From Macrosoma leucophasiata (taxonomy: Eukaryota; Arthropoda; Insecta; Lepidoptera; Hedylidae): 64,000 bases of DNA. Within the stretch, counting starts at the first letter, position 1. Each line of letters starts with the position of its first letter. The notes beneath the pieces are model-generated. The model worked only from the letters and a program-made list of their open reading frames with translations. It ran no database searches and was not told the origin of the DNA. The position numbers and the translations under genes are program-made. Below are positions 29,230-40,284 of the stretch, in pieces. Where the stretch lies: positions 23,729,501 through 23,793,500 of the forward strand of contig JAWQUS010000008.1 in assembly GCA_036365455.1 (NCBI GenBank). The letters run 5' to 3'.

Positions 29230-31960
29230 TTGTTAGCCAGGAATTTCGTGGAAGTGGTTTAGAAATGCGGTCCGCTATTGGCCGCAACCGGCGGGGGCGG
29301 GCCGGAGGGTGCACGACCCACCACGATCAAAGGTTCTTACCTAACCATTTACTGTGATAAGCAGATATCATGCACGCAATCGTATTATACCAAAATGAAA
29401 ACGGTCAACAAGTCCAGTCAATATGAAACATGCTTTATATAAAAGAATAATGAAAACACCCGTTAATACAATACTTTTAATCATCAATACAAATCGCTTA
29501 GCGTCGAACATTCAACATCGCAAATGCTGTGGAACAATCGCAAACGGCAGTAACGAGTATCAAAAATACATTAAATGACATCACGGCGACTCGATGTAAT
29601 GGCTGCAACAAATGAAAACCAAGCATCGCAACCGTTCGAAAGAATTCGCGCTTCCCAGCGCAAGAGTTGAAATTTAGGCAATGTTCGGCGCAGGGTCCAG
29701 CGGAGAGAGGTGGGAGGTGGGGCAGACAGGAAAGCGGGGGGGGCACATCCGCTCGGTCGCGGATTGCCCAATTCCCGCCGCCAGCCGAGCGTCGACGCAT
29801 ATTTCGTCATGTAGTCGCGATGACTCAAAAAAGCGAACGGTTACGACACGATTATTTTCAATCACACAAGTGAACACATCTTGAGCGTCTATCTATAACT
29901 CTACGGTGGCTGTGTCACGAGCAGAAATTTCAGAGATTTCGCAGCCGATATAAATGACAGCTTGCGTAATCGCCGACGTCACTGCAAACACAGCCTATTG
30001 CGGAGGACGGGAGCCGAGTGTCGTGATCCAACGATGTATGTGTGCCAGTCATATAGGAGAGAGAAAAAGACTGACTAGTATGTTAACAGTCGAGTCAGTT
30101 TCTCTCCCTACACAAAAGACAATGAATTCTTCTCTTCATCTTCTTGGGTCCCATGTTCATCCGCCAACTGTAAGTAGATTAACTTAGATCCAACGCGCGC
30201 GTCACATGATGAGGCAAGAGGAAAAAGAACAATGTAGAGTCACGCGAACGAACGTTAACTATATCGAATACTGAAAAATTACTCTAGGAGTAATTAAATA
30301 AATTCAATACTAATGGCTCTACCACAACGCGGAAGTTTGAAAAGTAGGTCGCGAACAACTCACAATTTTTAACTGAAGTCGAATAAATTTGAAACACTTT
30401 TGTAAACGGCTATCAACACCAGTTATACTGAAATATTCGTGAATTCCGACGCGATTACAAAAAAAAAACAAAAACCAAGTTTCCAAAAGATTGAACTAAA
30501 GTTTAACTTCCACTATTGCTATGTTCGGAGGAAACGACTATTGCTGACGAAGACCAGAGAGCGAATGGTGGCGCGTAGCGGAGAACGGTGGAATAGTGGC
30601 GAATGGTGCGAGAGAGGTGCGGCGAGGGGCGACGGGGGGCGGTGCGGTCGGGGAAGAGCGCGCGGGGCCGGGGCAGTGCGCGCGCAGAGAAAGGACGCAA
30701 GTGGTGATGTAATCGCGATCGATGCACTCCGCGCGCCGAGCGACGCAACTGCCGCGCTGCGAACCGTCCACCGGACCGCTAATGAACGTCGGAATTACTG
30801 CCGCGGACGCCTAACTTCCGCGAGCCTAGATCGTGTCGTCGAAGACCTATAGTCGATCGTATAAAAAAAAGTAGCGGTAAATGCGCGACACCGGTCGCTG
30901 ACCCGAGAGTGAGACACGTGGTTGTCTCACTCCACGTGGAGTGAGGGGTGGACATCGGTAGTATTCGCAACCGGTCGTAGGTTAGCTGAGGTACAGTACG
31001 GCGCGAGCGCACAGTGGGTGCTCCCGAGGTTCACTCATAAAGACCGACCTCGGATCGTTACGTTGAGCTAGAATGGTACTTTAGCATGGTATGTCCCGAG
31101 CGCGGATCTAGCGGTACGTACCTATCGATCTGTGCGCCGCGCGGTGGCACCGCTCGGGCGGCATCGTGCGAGTGCGCGCCCGTTCGGCTTCTATCTAGGT
31201 CACACGTGTAAACGTTATCCCCTCCAAGCCGGCCTTGGCTTACTTTAGGCCTAATGGCACCTCCCCTTCTCTGTTAGCCGTACACTTCGCTAAGTACCTC
31301 TTCTCTAGCCTCACTAATAAATACGCAATGCGTTTTGACACTACGTAGTTTTGTCAATAAACGTAACAAACTGACGGAGCTGCGATGACGTTTGCGCTGG
31401 TTAGTCACAATTTAGTCGTTACGTAAAAAAGGTAACTCAATTTCAAACAGCAAATACGTCAGCTAAGTTTTCTTTTTCATAGTTTATAGGTGACGTTTCC
31501 ATTAATTTACGAGCGGGTCCGATCGAGCAAACGACCCAAATCGGGGGCGGTTCCGTCTCGCTCGCTCCTCCCTATATTTTTTTCGTTCTTACCTATTTAC
31601 TAGCGTGTGACGATGACGACAGTGCGCCTGCGCCGCCGCGCCGCCGACACGTGCTCTATACACTAGTCACTAGATAACTCCAATTCGGAAAAATACCGTT
31701 ATAAAACAATGACGAGCGTCGAGTGAATCGTTCGAAAACGAGTCACGTTGTCGAGTGAGCGGACGACCGCGTAGCTATCTAATGCCGTTGAGTATCTGCG
31801 AGGTCGCGCAGCCCGTCGCGGCCCCATCGAATAAAACTCCGTGGTGATGATGAAAACCGCGGTTCGGGCGACCTCGTTCCTATCTAGGACAGTACCCGAA
31901 ATAACTAGGGCACCGTTACTGCGCAGCCGCTATCGCAGCCGATGCTACGATGCGGCTGCC
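29230..31960. promoter_or_regulatory. GC-rich, repeat-poor block; candidate promoter / 5' UTR region
   Basis: Unlike its surroundings this 2.7 kb contains almost no copy of the window's repeat families and is CpG-rich, especially 30,540-31,200 and 31,600-31,980. Visible motifs are an inverted CCAAT (ctattggcc) and a GC box (gggggcgggcc) near 29,272-29,296, a TATA-like 'tttatataaaag' at 29,434, another 'gtataaaaaaaag' at 30,858, and several CACGTG E-boxes. No long conserved reading frame exists; a 137-codon frame at 30,439-30,852 is Arg/Ala-rich, as random GC-rich DNA would give. I infer a promoter or non-coding first exon of a gene outside the window. The strand is undetermined. Confidence 0.4.
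30926..30945. promoter_or_regulatory. 20-bp perfect palindrome centred on an E-box
   Basis: CTCACTCCACGTGGAGTGAG with CACGTG at 30933-30938. A second CACGTG lies 18 bp upstream (30915-30920) in 'gagacacgtgg'. CACGTG is the class B E-box bound by bHLH and bHLH-PAS dimers. Binding is not shown by sequence alone. Confidence 0.5.
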
Positions 31961-32889
31961 AGAGTAAGCGGACCTACCGGTGCCCGAATCACTAGGGCCA
32001 ACTCCTTTATTAAATGGGACTTGCCTTTGAAAGATCAAAGAAGTAATACGAATAAAGTTAATACAATAGCATTTACTAATACCTTTATGCATATTAAATA
32101 TTTCATTACAAAACTAAGAAGAATACCGCTTTGTTCGCTTCTATTTACTTTCGACATAAGACTATAAAATTAAGCACAGAAAGGATAAAATTGTGTACCT
32201 GTTCCAATAAAACTTTCAGTGTAAAGAAAGAGAAACTAAAAAGATGCAAACAACATTTCAATGTGGTTTCTTACAATAAAAAGTCGTAGCCCTGGAGGGC
32301 CAGTAGAGGCAGGTGTAGTTCAACGTTGACTGGACACCCATTGTCGAAATCGACCTCTGAGACACTATGCGGAAGTATCTTGCTTACGGCTTAATGTATG
32401 CTATGGTTTACCAATTTTCAGCTATATACGCCTTGAAGCGTGACGTTGTATGTGAAATTATTGTAATTTTACATACGTTGCACATTGCACATACAATTAA
32501 CAAATAGAATAGTTTTATCTGTAATTAGATAGGTACGTTAGATTTTTTAAATTTATTTATTTTTTATTTCTACGTATCTTAGTTGCCTGTCGAGCATTGG
32601 ATATTCAAGCGTATATTATTATGTAGTAAGATAATGCATTATTTTAACATTTGGCAAGTTCACGTAATTGCCATAAAGTTGTATAAATATTCTCTTTGTT
32701 TATGTGAAGCATCGTAGTAACCAATTGCGTAGTTGTTCTACAAACGACAGCCATAAAACATGGCGATGTGATAAAACACTCGCGGGTTTATAATGAAATT
32801 GTGTTGTACAAAAGTAACATTAAATGTAACGTGATCACTTCAAATAATGATTAATATAAAAAAGCCAATCGATAAAAATATATTTTCTA
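31961..32889. other. No gene recognised
   Basis: The plus frame 31841-32167 carries no identifiable domain. The remainder is AT-rich and not repetitive within the window, so it may be intronic or intergenic single-copy DNA. Confidence 0.45.
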
Positions 32890-32945
32890 AAGACTCTACA
32901 TCTCTATCATAAATGCGGTCATTTATGATAGAGTTATAGAGTCTT
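32890..32945. repeat. 56-bp hairpin
   Basis: Outer arms AAGACTCTA/TAGAGTCTT and inner arms CTCTATCATAAATG/CATTTATGATAGAG are separated by a 4-nt loop. Probably a small foldback relic. Confidence 0.75.
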
Positions 32946-33221
32946 GGACTAAAGTGCTCCAGAAATATTTTTCTTCATCTAATTATTTCATAGCAACACG
33001 ATGGCATGTTATAATCCTGAATTAATTAATCGCAAACAATAGACTTGTTTGCCTTTGTGATTGTTAATTGCATTACAAAAAGATCGCGAGTTATTATTGA
33101 TCTTATACGAAACAATAACAACGGTAAACTTGTTTACGAGTACCTTATTATGTACATTACATAATCAAACAAAACATTGATACACATTACACAATACGAG
33201 TTGACACACAATAGACGTACT

Positions 33222-33412
33222 CGTAGAGTTCTAGTGTAGGAGCTCGAGGGCGTAGGCACCACCGCATTACCTAATGTATCTGCCGCCAATCGCCATATGG
33301 TAGTGTTCGGCACTATCGTGTTCCGGTTCGATGGTAATGTATGGGTCCCGTTATAACTATCACGGAGACATAACAACTAATGTTTCAGCGGTGGCAAAGC
33401 ATCTGCATAATT
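33222..33412 (+). repeat. GTGGTAG repeat, subfamily B, 5' two thirds
   Basis: 'tagagttctagtgtaggagc' to 'agcggtggcaaagcatctgc', with B marker 'cgttataactatcacggaga'. The tail half is missing. Confidence 0.78.
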
Positions 33413-33813
33413 CCATTGAAAAAAGATTTGAGTCAAACAATTGTTTGACTCTATTTATTTGAAATGAACAATTATGTGTATTATTCAGACTCGTTGTACG
33501 ATTGTCAAATCTCAAAAGTAAAGCTCTAGATATTTTCTATAAGTTGTTTAAGCGTTGAATAGTCTGCAGACTACCATGGCTGCAGTATTAGATCAAGGCT
33601 AAGTCATTACATTGTGTTCCAAAATCGCCGGAGGTCGGCGTACCGACTAGAAAAAGTGCTAATGATATTGAAACGAGAATTCAAGAGAATTGATTACAAA
33701 ATTGAAAGCGTAGTTTAGATGTTACTACTTATTTAGGAATGATGCTATTAAAAAATAAATAATTGCTACTCGTATTAATTCTTGATAACGTTACAAATAT
33801 ATATTTTCTACTC
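33413..33813. other. No gene recognised
   Basis: A perfect palindrome GAGTCAAACAATTGTTTGACTC-like block near 33430-33452 (arms GAGTCAAACAA) is the only structure seen. Confidence 0.5.
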
Positions 33814-34080
33814 GTGGTAGAGTTTCAGTGACGGAAGCTCGCGAGCGTAGAGCGTAGGCACCACCGCATTACCTAATATACTTCTTACTAAATGGTAGTA
33901 TTCAGCACTATCGTGTTCCGGTCAGGTGGTAATGTAATTTCCGGCACAGAGGCATAACACCTTAAGCCTCAGGAATGGTAACGCATCTGCATTTTTACCT
34001 TGGTCTTTTTGTAAGTGTCTATAGGCTGCAGTCATCACTGTGAACTGCTTGCTTGTTTTCCACTTCGATTACATATAAAG
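33814..34080 (+). repeat. GTGGTAG repeat, subfamily A
   Basis: 'gtggtagagtttcagtgacg' to 'cttcgattacatataaag'. A local duplication 'gcgtagagcgtaggc' near the 5' end and loss of 'taacatcaa' near the tail. Confidence 0.82.
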
Positions 34081-34521
34081 AACGTAACCAAACCTTTCAA
34101 TGTTCAAATTTAATGTCATCAATCAAGTAGGTATAATTAATGTTATTCTAATTCTAAAACATAATTCATGTTGTTGTAAAAATATTTAAAAGTAAAAACT
34201 GGTTGTTTAAGCGTGTTCACAAAGCCATGTGTAACAAAGAAATATTGTTGGCCGCGACCTCGGTAGGTATGTAGAGCTAGAGTTAAAGAGCTACTGAGCG
34301 TTCCTACAACAAAGGACACAAGGGTATTGATTATGCACCAGTAAAAAATATCATTGATTTCAAATCGACCTTCAAAGAATAATTATAAATTAAAACGAGC
34401 TGCCATTTCAAATTAGGAAATTGGAATAATGTAGAGTCACGAGAAAGTATTATGATATGCTGTATTTTTTTAAGAAAAAATTTAATTTATTTGTTGTTGT
34501 TATTTAATAATATAATGTTTC
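34081..34521. other. No gene recognised
   Basis: AT-rich DNA with nothing supported. Confidence 0.5.
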
Positions 34522-34687
34522 ATTTTTTTATGTAATGGAAGTGGCAAACAAGCATGCAGTTCACATTGATGTTAAGCGATGACTGCAGCCTATAGACACC
34601 CACACAAAGACCAATGTCAAAATGCAGATGCGTTACTACTCTTGAGGCCTAAGGTGTTACGCCTCTGTGCCGGAAATTACAGGCCCA
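34522..34687 (-). repeat. GTGGTAG repeat, subfamily A, 3' half
   Basis: 'ttatgtaatggaagtggcaa' to 'gtgccggaaattacag'. 5'-truncated at the same block as 23465-23632 and 26920-27090. Confidence 0.82.
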
Positions 34688-35888
34688 TATTTTTGTCGTT
34701 GTTTAAATCATTCATTCATTTAAATTTGTCGCTAAAGGAGATGTTGCAAAAATGTATGGACCTCCGGCCATGTATTGTACACAATATCATTAAACAGGCA
34801 AAATCAATGTAAAAACGTTTTTTACTGCATATTTTCACTTATTTAGCCTTGTTTGCAGTTAAAACCAACATGGCGAGCATGGCGGGCGACGTCATTTTGA
34901 CATTTTCATTATTTTATTGTTTTTTGATTATTTATTTTTTTATTTGATTAACTTGGAGAAAAAGTAATATTTTCTAAATACTATCGAAATCGATTGATCC
35001 CAAGCGTCTGCTGTATCGCCGCCATGTTGAACATAGTTGAAAATAATAAAATTGTTTGAATTAAATGTGGTTGTAACTCTAAAATATATTCTTGAATAAA
35101 TTAATTATATTTTTTTCGGATTCTTCTTTAATTTACCCATTTTTTGAGGACGTGTACGAACCAGAGCCGAGCTCGCAACATCTCCTTTGGAATAAAGCCA
35201 AATCCCATTGAACATAAGTTAATAACATAATATACCTTGACATAAAAGTAATACTGGAACACAGTAGAACCAAAGTACGTACTTACTACAACTAGTCATA
35301 CAGAGTGGTAGTATTTAGCTCTCTGTAGTGTATACTACTACCAGTATAATGTATGTATAGGTAGGTACACTACAAACCTAAAGAAAATGGGATAGTTATC
35401 TAGTAATTAGTTACTACGCTCTCAAACTATACCTAGAGCTCTATCATCAATAAATCATCAATGATTATGTCATTAATGATGTCATGTTCATACCATCGCG
35501 TTGTTTTTTTCATCTGTTTGTACCTATATAATCATTATACCTATAATATATACTTTTGGTTAACCATATATAGTCATTATATAGTAGATACTTTTAGTAA
35601 AACCACAATGTGTTCTATGCTTAATTACTAACATTTTGTTTAAAAAGACAATAATATGAAAATGAATAGATATAGACATTATACTCGTATGTAACAAGTT
35701 TAAGAAAATAGGTACCATAGTCTTTTTATATAGGTATCGTATATGTATGCGTATTCTTCTGCTTATTTTTGTAATTGATAATTCTACCTAATTGATAAGT
35801 TTACCTATAAGTTCAAATTCTTAAATCGCAATACTTCTTCTATCCCGTTGTTTACATAATAAATACCTAAGTATACCATTAAGTATAC
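34688..35888. other. No gene recognised
   Basis: AT-rich DNA, no supported gene. At 34870-34890 'catggcgagcatggcgggcg' is a local GC-richer spot. Confidence 0.5.
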
Positions 35889-35925
35889 ATTTTAATCCTA
35901 ATTGGATTCCAATTAGGATTAAAAT
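35889..35925. repeat. Perfect 17-bp hairpin
   Basis: ATTTTAATCCTAATTGG and its exact complement flank a 3-nt loop. It lacks flanking U-run context, so a transcription terminator is not implied. Confidence 0.85.
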
Positions 35926-36076
35926 TTAAAGGTACCTAATCAATGTTTAAAGGTTTTTTTTTTTATTTTTGCCTTCTTCACGTTGATAAAAATTAGGCGA
36001 GGCAAGCCGCCGTGCATAATAACATATTATTCTTCAAAAGACATGGACCAAAATTGCCTAGTTTTAAAAATAAATG

Positions 36077-36406
36077 CAGTGCCGGATAAAGCCGGTGCGG
36101 GGCCCGTAGCAAATGTGACCATGGGGCCCTAGAGTTAAATTGCCTACTGAAATTTGGATTTAAATAAAACAACATTTACGAAAAGGAATCGAAAACAAAT
36201 TTAGGGGATTCCCCCTGTAAGTATTGTGGTATTGCCAACTTGCAACATAATAATATAGGTACCTATATAATTAGTGGTCAACGCTCCGCTTGAGAATAGC
36301 TAAGGTGTATTACATATTAGTGTTTTTTTTTGGGCACAGGCACGGGGCCCCCAATGGCGCGGGGCCCGTAGCATTTGCTACTCCTGCTATATATAATAAG
36401 GCACTG
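36077..36406. mobile_element. hAT-type MITE with 8-bp TSD
   Basis: Short inverted termini CAGTGCC/GGCACTG bound 330 bp; AATAAATG is duplicated at 36069-36076 and 36407-36414. A subterminal 15-bp direct repeat GCGGGGCCCGTAGCA occurs at 36097-36111 and 36359-36373. No transposase. Confidence 0.88.
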
Positions 36407-36650
36407 AATAAATGTGCCAAAAAATGTCTTAGTTAAAAGAAATTCAAAAAGAGGTTATTTTTAGGGTTCTGTTCAAATATTAGTAAAACTTGTAGCAATA
36501 TAGGTATTTCACTTTTACCAGTAATTGCATCGGTTTCAACTGCAACGTAGGTACTAACTTATTTTGTAAAAGTACCTATAATTGCTTTGAAATGTTGAAT
36601 ACCTCAAATCTTTTAATTAATTATAGGAAAAGGGGTAGTTAACGGAGTTT

Positions 36651-36762
36651 TACTGGTGGTAGAGCTCCAGTGACGGAGCTCGCGGGCGTAGGCACCACCG
36701 TATTACCTATCTAATATATTTGCCGCTAAATGGTAGTGTTCAGCACTATCGTGTTCCGGACG
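36651..36762 (+). repeat. GTGGTAG repeat, subfamily A, 5' third only
   Basis: 'actggtggtagagctccagt' to 'cactatcgtgttccgga'. The 5' end is perfect and the 3' part is missing, the opposite of what retroposition truncation gives, so a later deletion is likely. Confidence 0.82.
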
Positions 36763-37262
36763 CTAAGCTAGAGCTAACCTGATTCTTATAAACAGAAATT
36801 AACACAGATATTACCTATAATATTTTCAACGTTAAATTTTATCTATCAACATAAATATTATATGGACATACATAGAATATCCTTTAGACTTCATATTAAA
36901 CCGATTTAAACATACGTCTGTTATATCTTACATCTAACGTAAAACAAGGAAAACATTTTAGCATACAGGTAATTAATGGTTACAAAATGTTAAAGATTCA
37001 AAGAGGAAAAAACGGTAAAATGGCGACTAATACACTCTAATTAAACGAAAAAGGCATAATTAAGTGTAAATACCCGTTGAAGTGGAACGTTAACAAACAA
37101 TGATAAGGATATGGTACAAAACCTTGTGACTTTATCAGCGTTAGACGTTATGCCATTATGCCGTTCGATAGACACGTCAATTGCCTTTCAAAATTAAAAA
37201 TATAACACGGGCAACACGAAACGTCAAAGTCACAATTTTTGACATGTTATATTTTTAAATGA
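36763..37262. other. No gene recognised
   Basis: AT-rich DNA with nothing supported. Confidence 0.5.
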
Positions 37263-37600
37263 CGTGAAACGGTCGAAGGCGGGAGCAACATCGCCAGCTG
37301 GTTTCGCTAGATATGTCGCAAGAAGCGCTCAGCACATACCTGAGAGTCGGGGACGGGAAGACGGGCCGGGCTGCGGCTGTGGTGTGGCAACGCTGTCGTG
37401 CTATCTATATTTATGAGTGCGGCAATCTCGCACGGCCCACGTCGACGCAGCTCGATGCGATGCCGCATTGTGGTGTACGATACGGCATATACGTATGTCC
37501 CGCCGGCTCCCGCCCCGCCCTGCCGCGCGTCTTCCATGCCTTTTCGCCGGGCCAAATTCTGTTATCGCCGCTGAAAGCCGCAAAGATTAAACACTAGATA
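37263..37600. promoter_or_regulatory. Small GC-rich island
   Basis: About 340 bp of CpG-rich, non-repetitive DNA in AT-rich surroundings. Frames of 60-94 codons are open on both strands as expected for GC-rich sequence; none shows a domain. It could be an alternative promoter, an enhancer or a first exon. Confidence 0.3.
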
Positions 37601-37946
37601 TTCGACGTAGGTAGCCGTTGTTATGGGGAAAACATTGTTATGAACGCGATAGTGAAATAATCATTCGACGTTTGCTAACTAACTTTTTATTTGTCAAACC
37701 AATGTATACTTAGGACCATACTTAATTCTAATTATTTTACTGGTTGGATCGTTAATTGACAAAAATCTATGGTTTATTCTGACTGTCTCGCTCAATGAGC
37801 TTGTAACATATAACATCATTGGTCTTGCTTAACAGTTATACCCAATATACCTACCGATGATTACTTTGAAACCAAACCCAAATCACATATATGTCAAAGT
37901 ATATGATTACTACAAAAGTATAAGAAATAAAAAGCCGTGTAAACTA

Positions 37947-38280
37947 TCAAAGAATCATGGCAAGTTCCATACATGATTTGTACAGAAAAAGGTGCAAGGT
38001 CAAACAGCTTAGAAATTTTATCTAGGAAACCTAAAAAACATTTCCTGGTACATAAAATATTTTTAAATCACCGGAATAAAAAAATCTTGTTTCCTAACAA
38101 CTGAAAAAACACTTCCATACTAAACTTCAATTTCAAACTTTTTTTTCCGGTGAGTGAAAAATATTTTAAATACCAGGAAATGTTCTTCAGGTTCACTAGA
38201 TAATATTTCAAAGCTGTTTTACCGTGTACCTTTTTATTATTTTTTCTGTACAAAACTTGCCATGCCATCCTTCGTTTGAT
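37947..38280. mobile_element. Foldback MITE, about 110-bp arms
   Basis: Left 'catggcaagttccatacatg', 'gtacagaaaaagg', 'acatttcctggtacataaaa', 'aatcaccgg' is mirrored by right 'ccggtgagtgaaaaatattt', 'ataccaggaaatgttcttca', 'ctgtacaaaacttgccatg'. Arms are diverged (roughly three quarters identical by eye). No TSD determined. Confidence 0.7.
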
Positions 38281-38663
38281 AAATGACAATGACAGATCTA
38301 GCCCCACCATTTATACTTTAGCCACGTAATCTATTCGCTGATTCAGCCATAGATATGTAAATTATAGTAGATCTATACTTAAATATACTTCAGCGTGTAC
38401 ATACCTAAGCTGCTATGTTAGTGAGTTAATATGAGTATAGTAAAGAGGAAGCTCAAGGTTTAAGCAACACCGAAAATTTAAAGATACTTATAGCATAGTT
38501 TTTATTCCCAGAATTGATCCTTGACTGGAACCTGGCTCCTGAACTGGAACTCTACTGCTGGTAGAGTTCGAGGGCAGGAGCCCGAAGGCGTAGGGACCAC
38601 TGCATTACCTAATCTATCTGCCGCCAAATCGTAGTGTTCAGCACTATTGTGTTCCGGTTAGAT

Positions 38664-38833
38664 CAGAGGTTCTCAAACTATTTTTTCTTGTAGACGCCTT
38701 TCATTTTTTTTCTTGTTCCCTTGCTACATTTATATCACATTCCCATATTTCCAAATTTTATTCACGCCTACGTAGACCTCCATCGAGTCCCATGGATCCC
38801 AGGGGTCTATATGGACAACTTTGGGAATCACTG
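38664..38833. mobile_element. hAT-type MITE, short copy, 8-bp TSD
   Basis: CAGAGGTTCTCAAACT to ACTTTGGGAATCACTG, the same family as 14104-14432. TSD GGTTAGAT is at 38656-38663 and 38834-38841. At 170 bp it lacks the duplicated interior of the longer copy. Confidence 0.92.
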
Positions 38834-38971
38834 GGTTAGATGATAATTTATGGCCCCGTAATGACTATCAGAGACATAAAAATTTAGGTCTCAGGGATGG
38901 AACGCATCTGCATTTTGACCTCTAGTTTTTGTGTAAATGTCTATAGGCAGTCATCACTTAACTTTAATGTA

Positions 38972-40038
38972 CAGTGCCACCAACTTATCTCTGAAATGAA
39001 GGATGTCGTCACCGTCGTATCGGTGTTGCTAGTTAATTTTGTTTTGCTTAAAATTGGGATGAAAGGAATGTTGGGTAAGTTTTAAATGAGTAAAAAAATC
39101 TGTGTTTCTTTAAGTTATTATGCTAAAGCCTGTCTAGATTATAGCGATAGTGGCTACAGCATGGTAAATGTACGTTAACCTTTCAAGGATCGTACGGCCA
39201 CCGGCGGCGAGTCACAATTGAATTTCAATTGTCATATTTTTCTCGTGTCTGGAGTGTTTAAATAAAACAATTTGATTGTATTTAAAATTTATTGGAAACC
39301 AGGTTTACAATAATTGTGATCAGATAAAATTCATGAACTTTCCGTCTAATAACTCCCTGGTCAAAATCATCATCAAAAACAAATCCACTTTTACGTGTTC
39401 GTTTCTTGCCTGGTGTGCGAATTTTAGTATCGGATTTTTCTGCTTCTTCCCCCTCTCTGACAATATTAGATATTGTTCCTAAGCTTACACCTGTAATAAA
39501 ATAAAATAATTCAGTATACATGTAGCAGGTCAGCTGGCTCACTCCAAAGATAGGGTAGAAACAAAGAAACTATTATTATTACTCATTTAAAAACGTAATC
39601 GTAAATACAGATTATTTCAAGTTGTTCAAATAAAAATCAAGCCAAAGCTGCTACCGCAAATTAAAAATATGGACAATATTCCGTAAATTAAATTTGGGTA
39701 AGTAGATATTGTATCAATTTAACTGACTTATTAAAATTGGGTAATTTGTGTGATAAGAATTGGCAACACTGACCTGTAGCTGCCACAATTCGATTGTATA
39801 TTTGACTAAATGGAATTATGGGAGCCTGCTGTCGAGATTCTTCTTCAAAAAAGGATTTAACCTTTAGAATAATATTCCAGGCATCACTTTTCATAGCTTT
39901 CGGCATATTCAACAGTTAAAATCAAGAATAAAACAAACACAGCACATGAAAGTAGTAGACACTGACAATCCAATGACACTTCAACATGGCGGCGTTAGTT
40001 CCTTTTTTTGCCATTTCAGAGATAAGTTGGTGGCACTG
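38972..40038 (-). mobile_element. Tc1/mariner-type element, internally deleted, 27-bp perfect TIRs
   Basis: The termini are identical 27-bp inverted repeats starting CAGTGCCACCAACTTATCTC (38972-38998 and 40012-40038), flanked by TA (38970-38971, 40039-40040). Length is 1,067 bp. The minus strand carries the first two exons of a transposase gene (39282-39906); the catalytic DDE/D domain is missing. Perfect TIRs and the clean TA duplication suggest a fairly recent, non-autonomous copy moved by transposase supplied elsewhere. Confidence 0.9.
39282..39906 (-). pseudogene. Transposase N-terminal fragment, two exons
   Basis: Exon 1 (39906-39774) starts at ATG and encodes MPKAMKSDAWNIILKVKSFF through QIYNRIVAAT. 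A phase-1 intron follows (39773-39491, 283 bp) with donor CAG|GTCAGT and acceptor TTATTACAG. Exon 2 (39490-39282) encodes GVSLGTISNIV, then TPGKKRTRKSGFVFDDDFDQ and VIRRKVHEFY, then runs off the family into a short novel tail and a stop, with AATAAA just after. The 'GVSxxTxxxI...TPGKKR...VIRxKxHEFY' layout is that of helix-turn-helix N-termini of Tc1/mariner-like transposases common in arthropods. The complete proteins are several hundred residues. The surviving 113 residues would contain DNA-binding but no catalytic parts. Confidence 0.75.
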
Positions 40039-40284
40039 TAAGCTGCTTGCTTGTTTGCCACCTTCCTTTCATAAAAAAACCTAACTCTACTTATCGAGGG
40101 CGACTGTCAAAATACGGCCCAGCACTATCTAAAGAGCGGACAGGGATGGAAGATAATCTAAAAACAAATAGGTTATTTTTTTATTTTACTACTAGGTTTT
40201 ACATGCGACTTCATACGCGTATATATTAATCAGTACAAATTGTGGCTTATATCACAAATGTTCGTTTTCTTTAGACTGTGCTTA

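Larger units (their letters stand above)
38554..40079 (+). repeat. GTGGTAG repeat, subfamily B, host of two DNA transposons
   Basis: The repeat is in three pieces: 38554-38663, 38834-38971 and 40039-40079. They rejoin exactly after removal of a hAT MITE (TSD GGTTAGAT) and a 1,067-bp TA-flanked element. It ends 'ccttcctttcataaaaaaa'. Confidence 0.85.

Noticed and set aside
29434..29445. TATA box tttatataaaag as a defined promoter
   Set aside because: AT-rich words of this kind are frequent here. Without a start site or gene it stays part of the candidate block.
30439..30852. 137-codon open frame in GC-rich DNA
   Set aside because: Arg/Ala/Gly-rich with no domain, and other frames over the same DNA are equally open, so it is explained by base composition.
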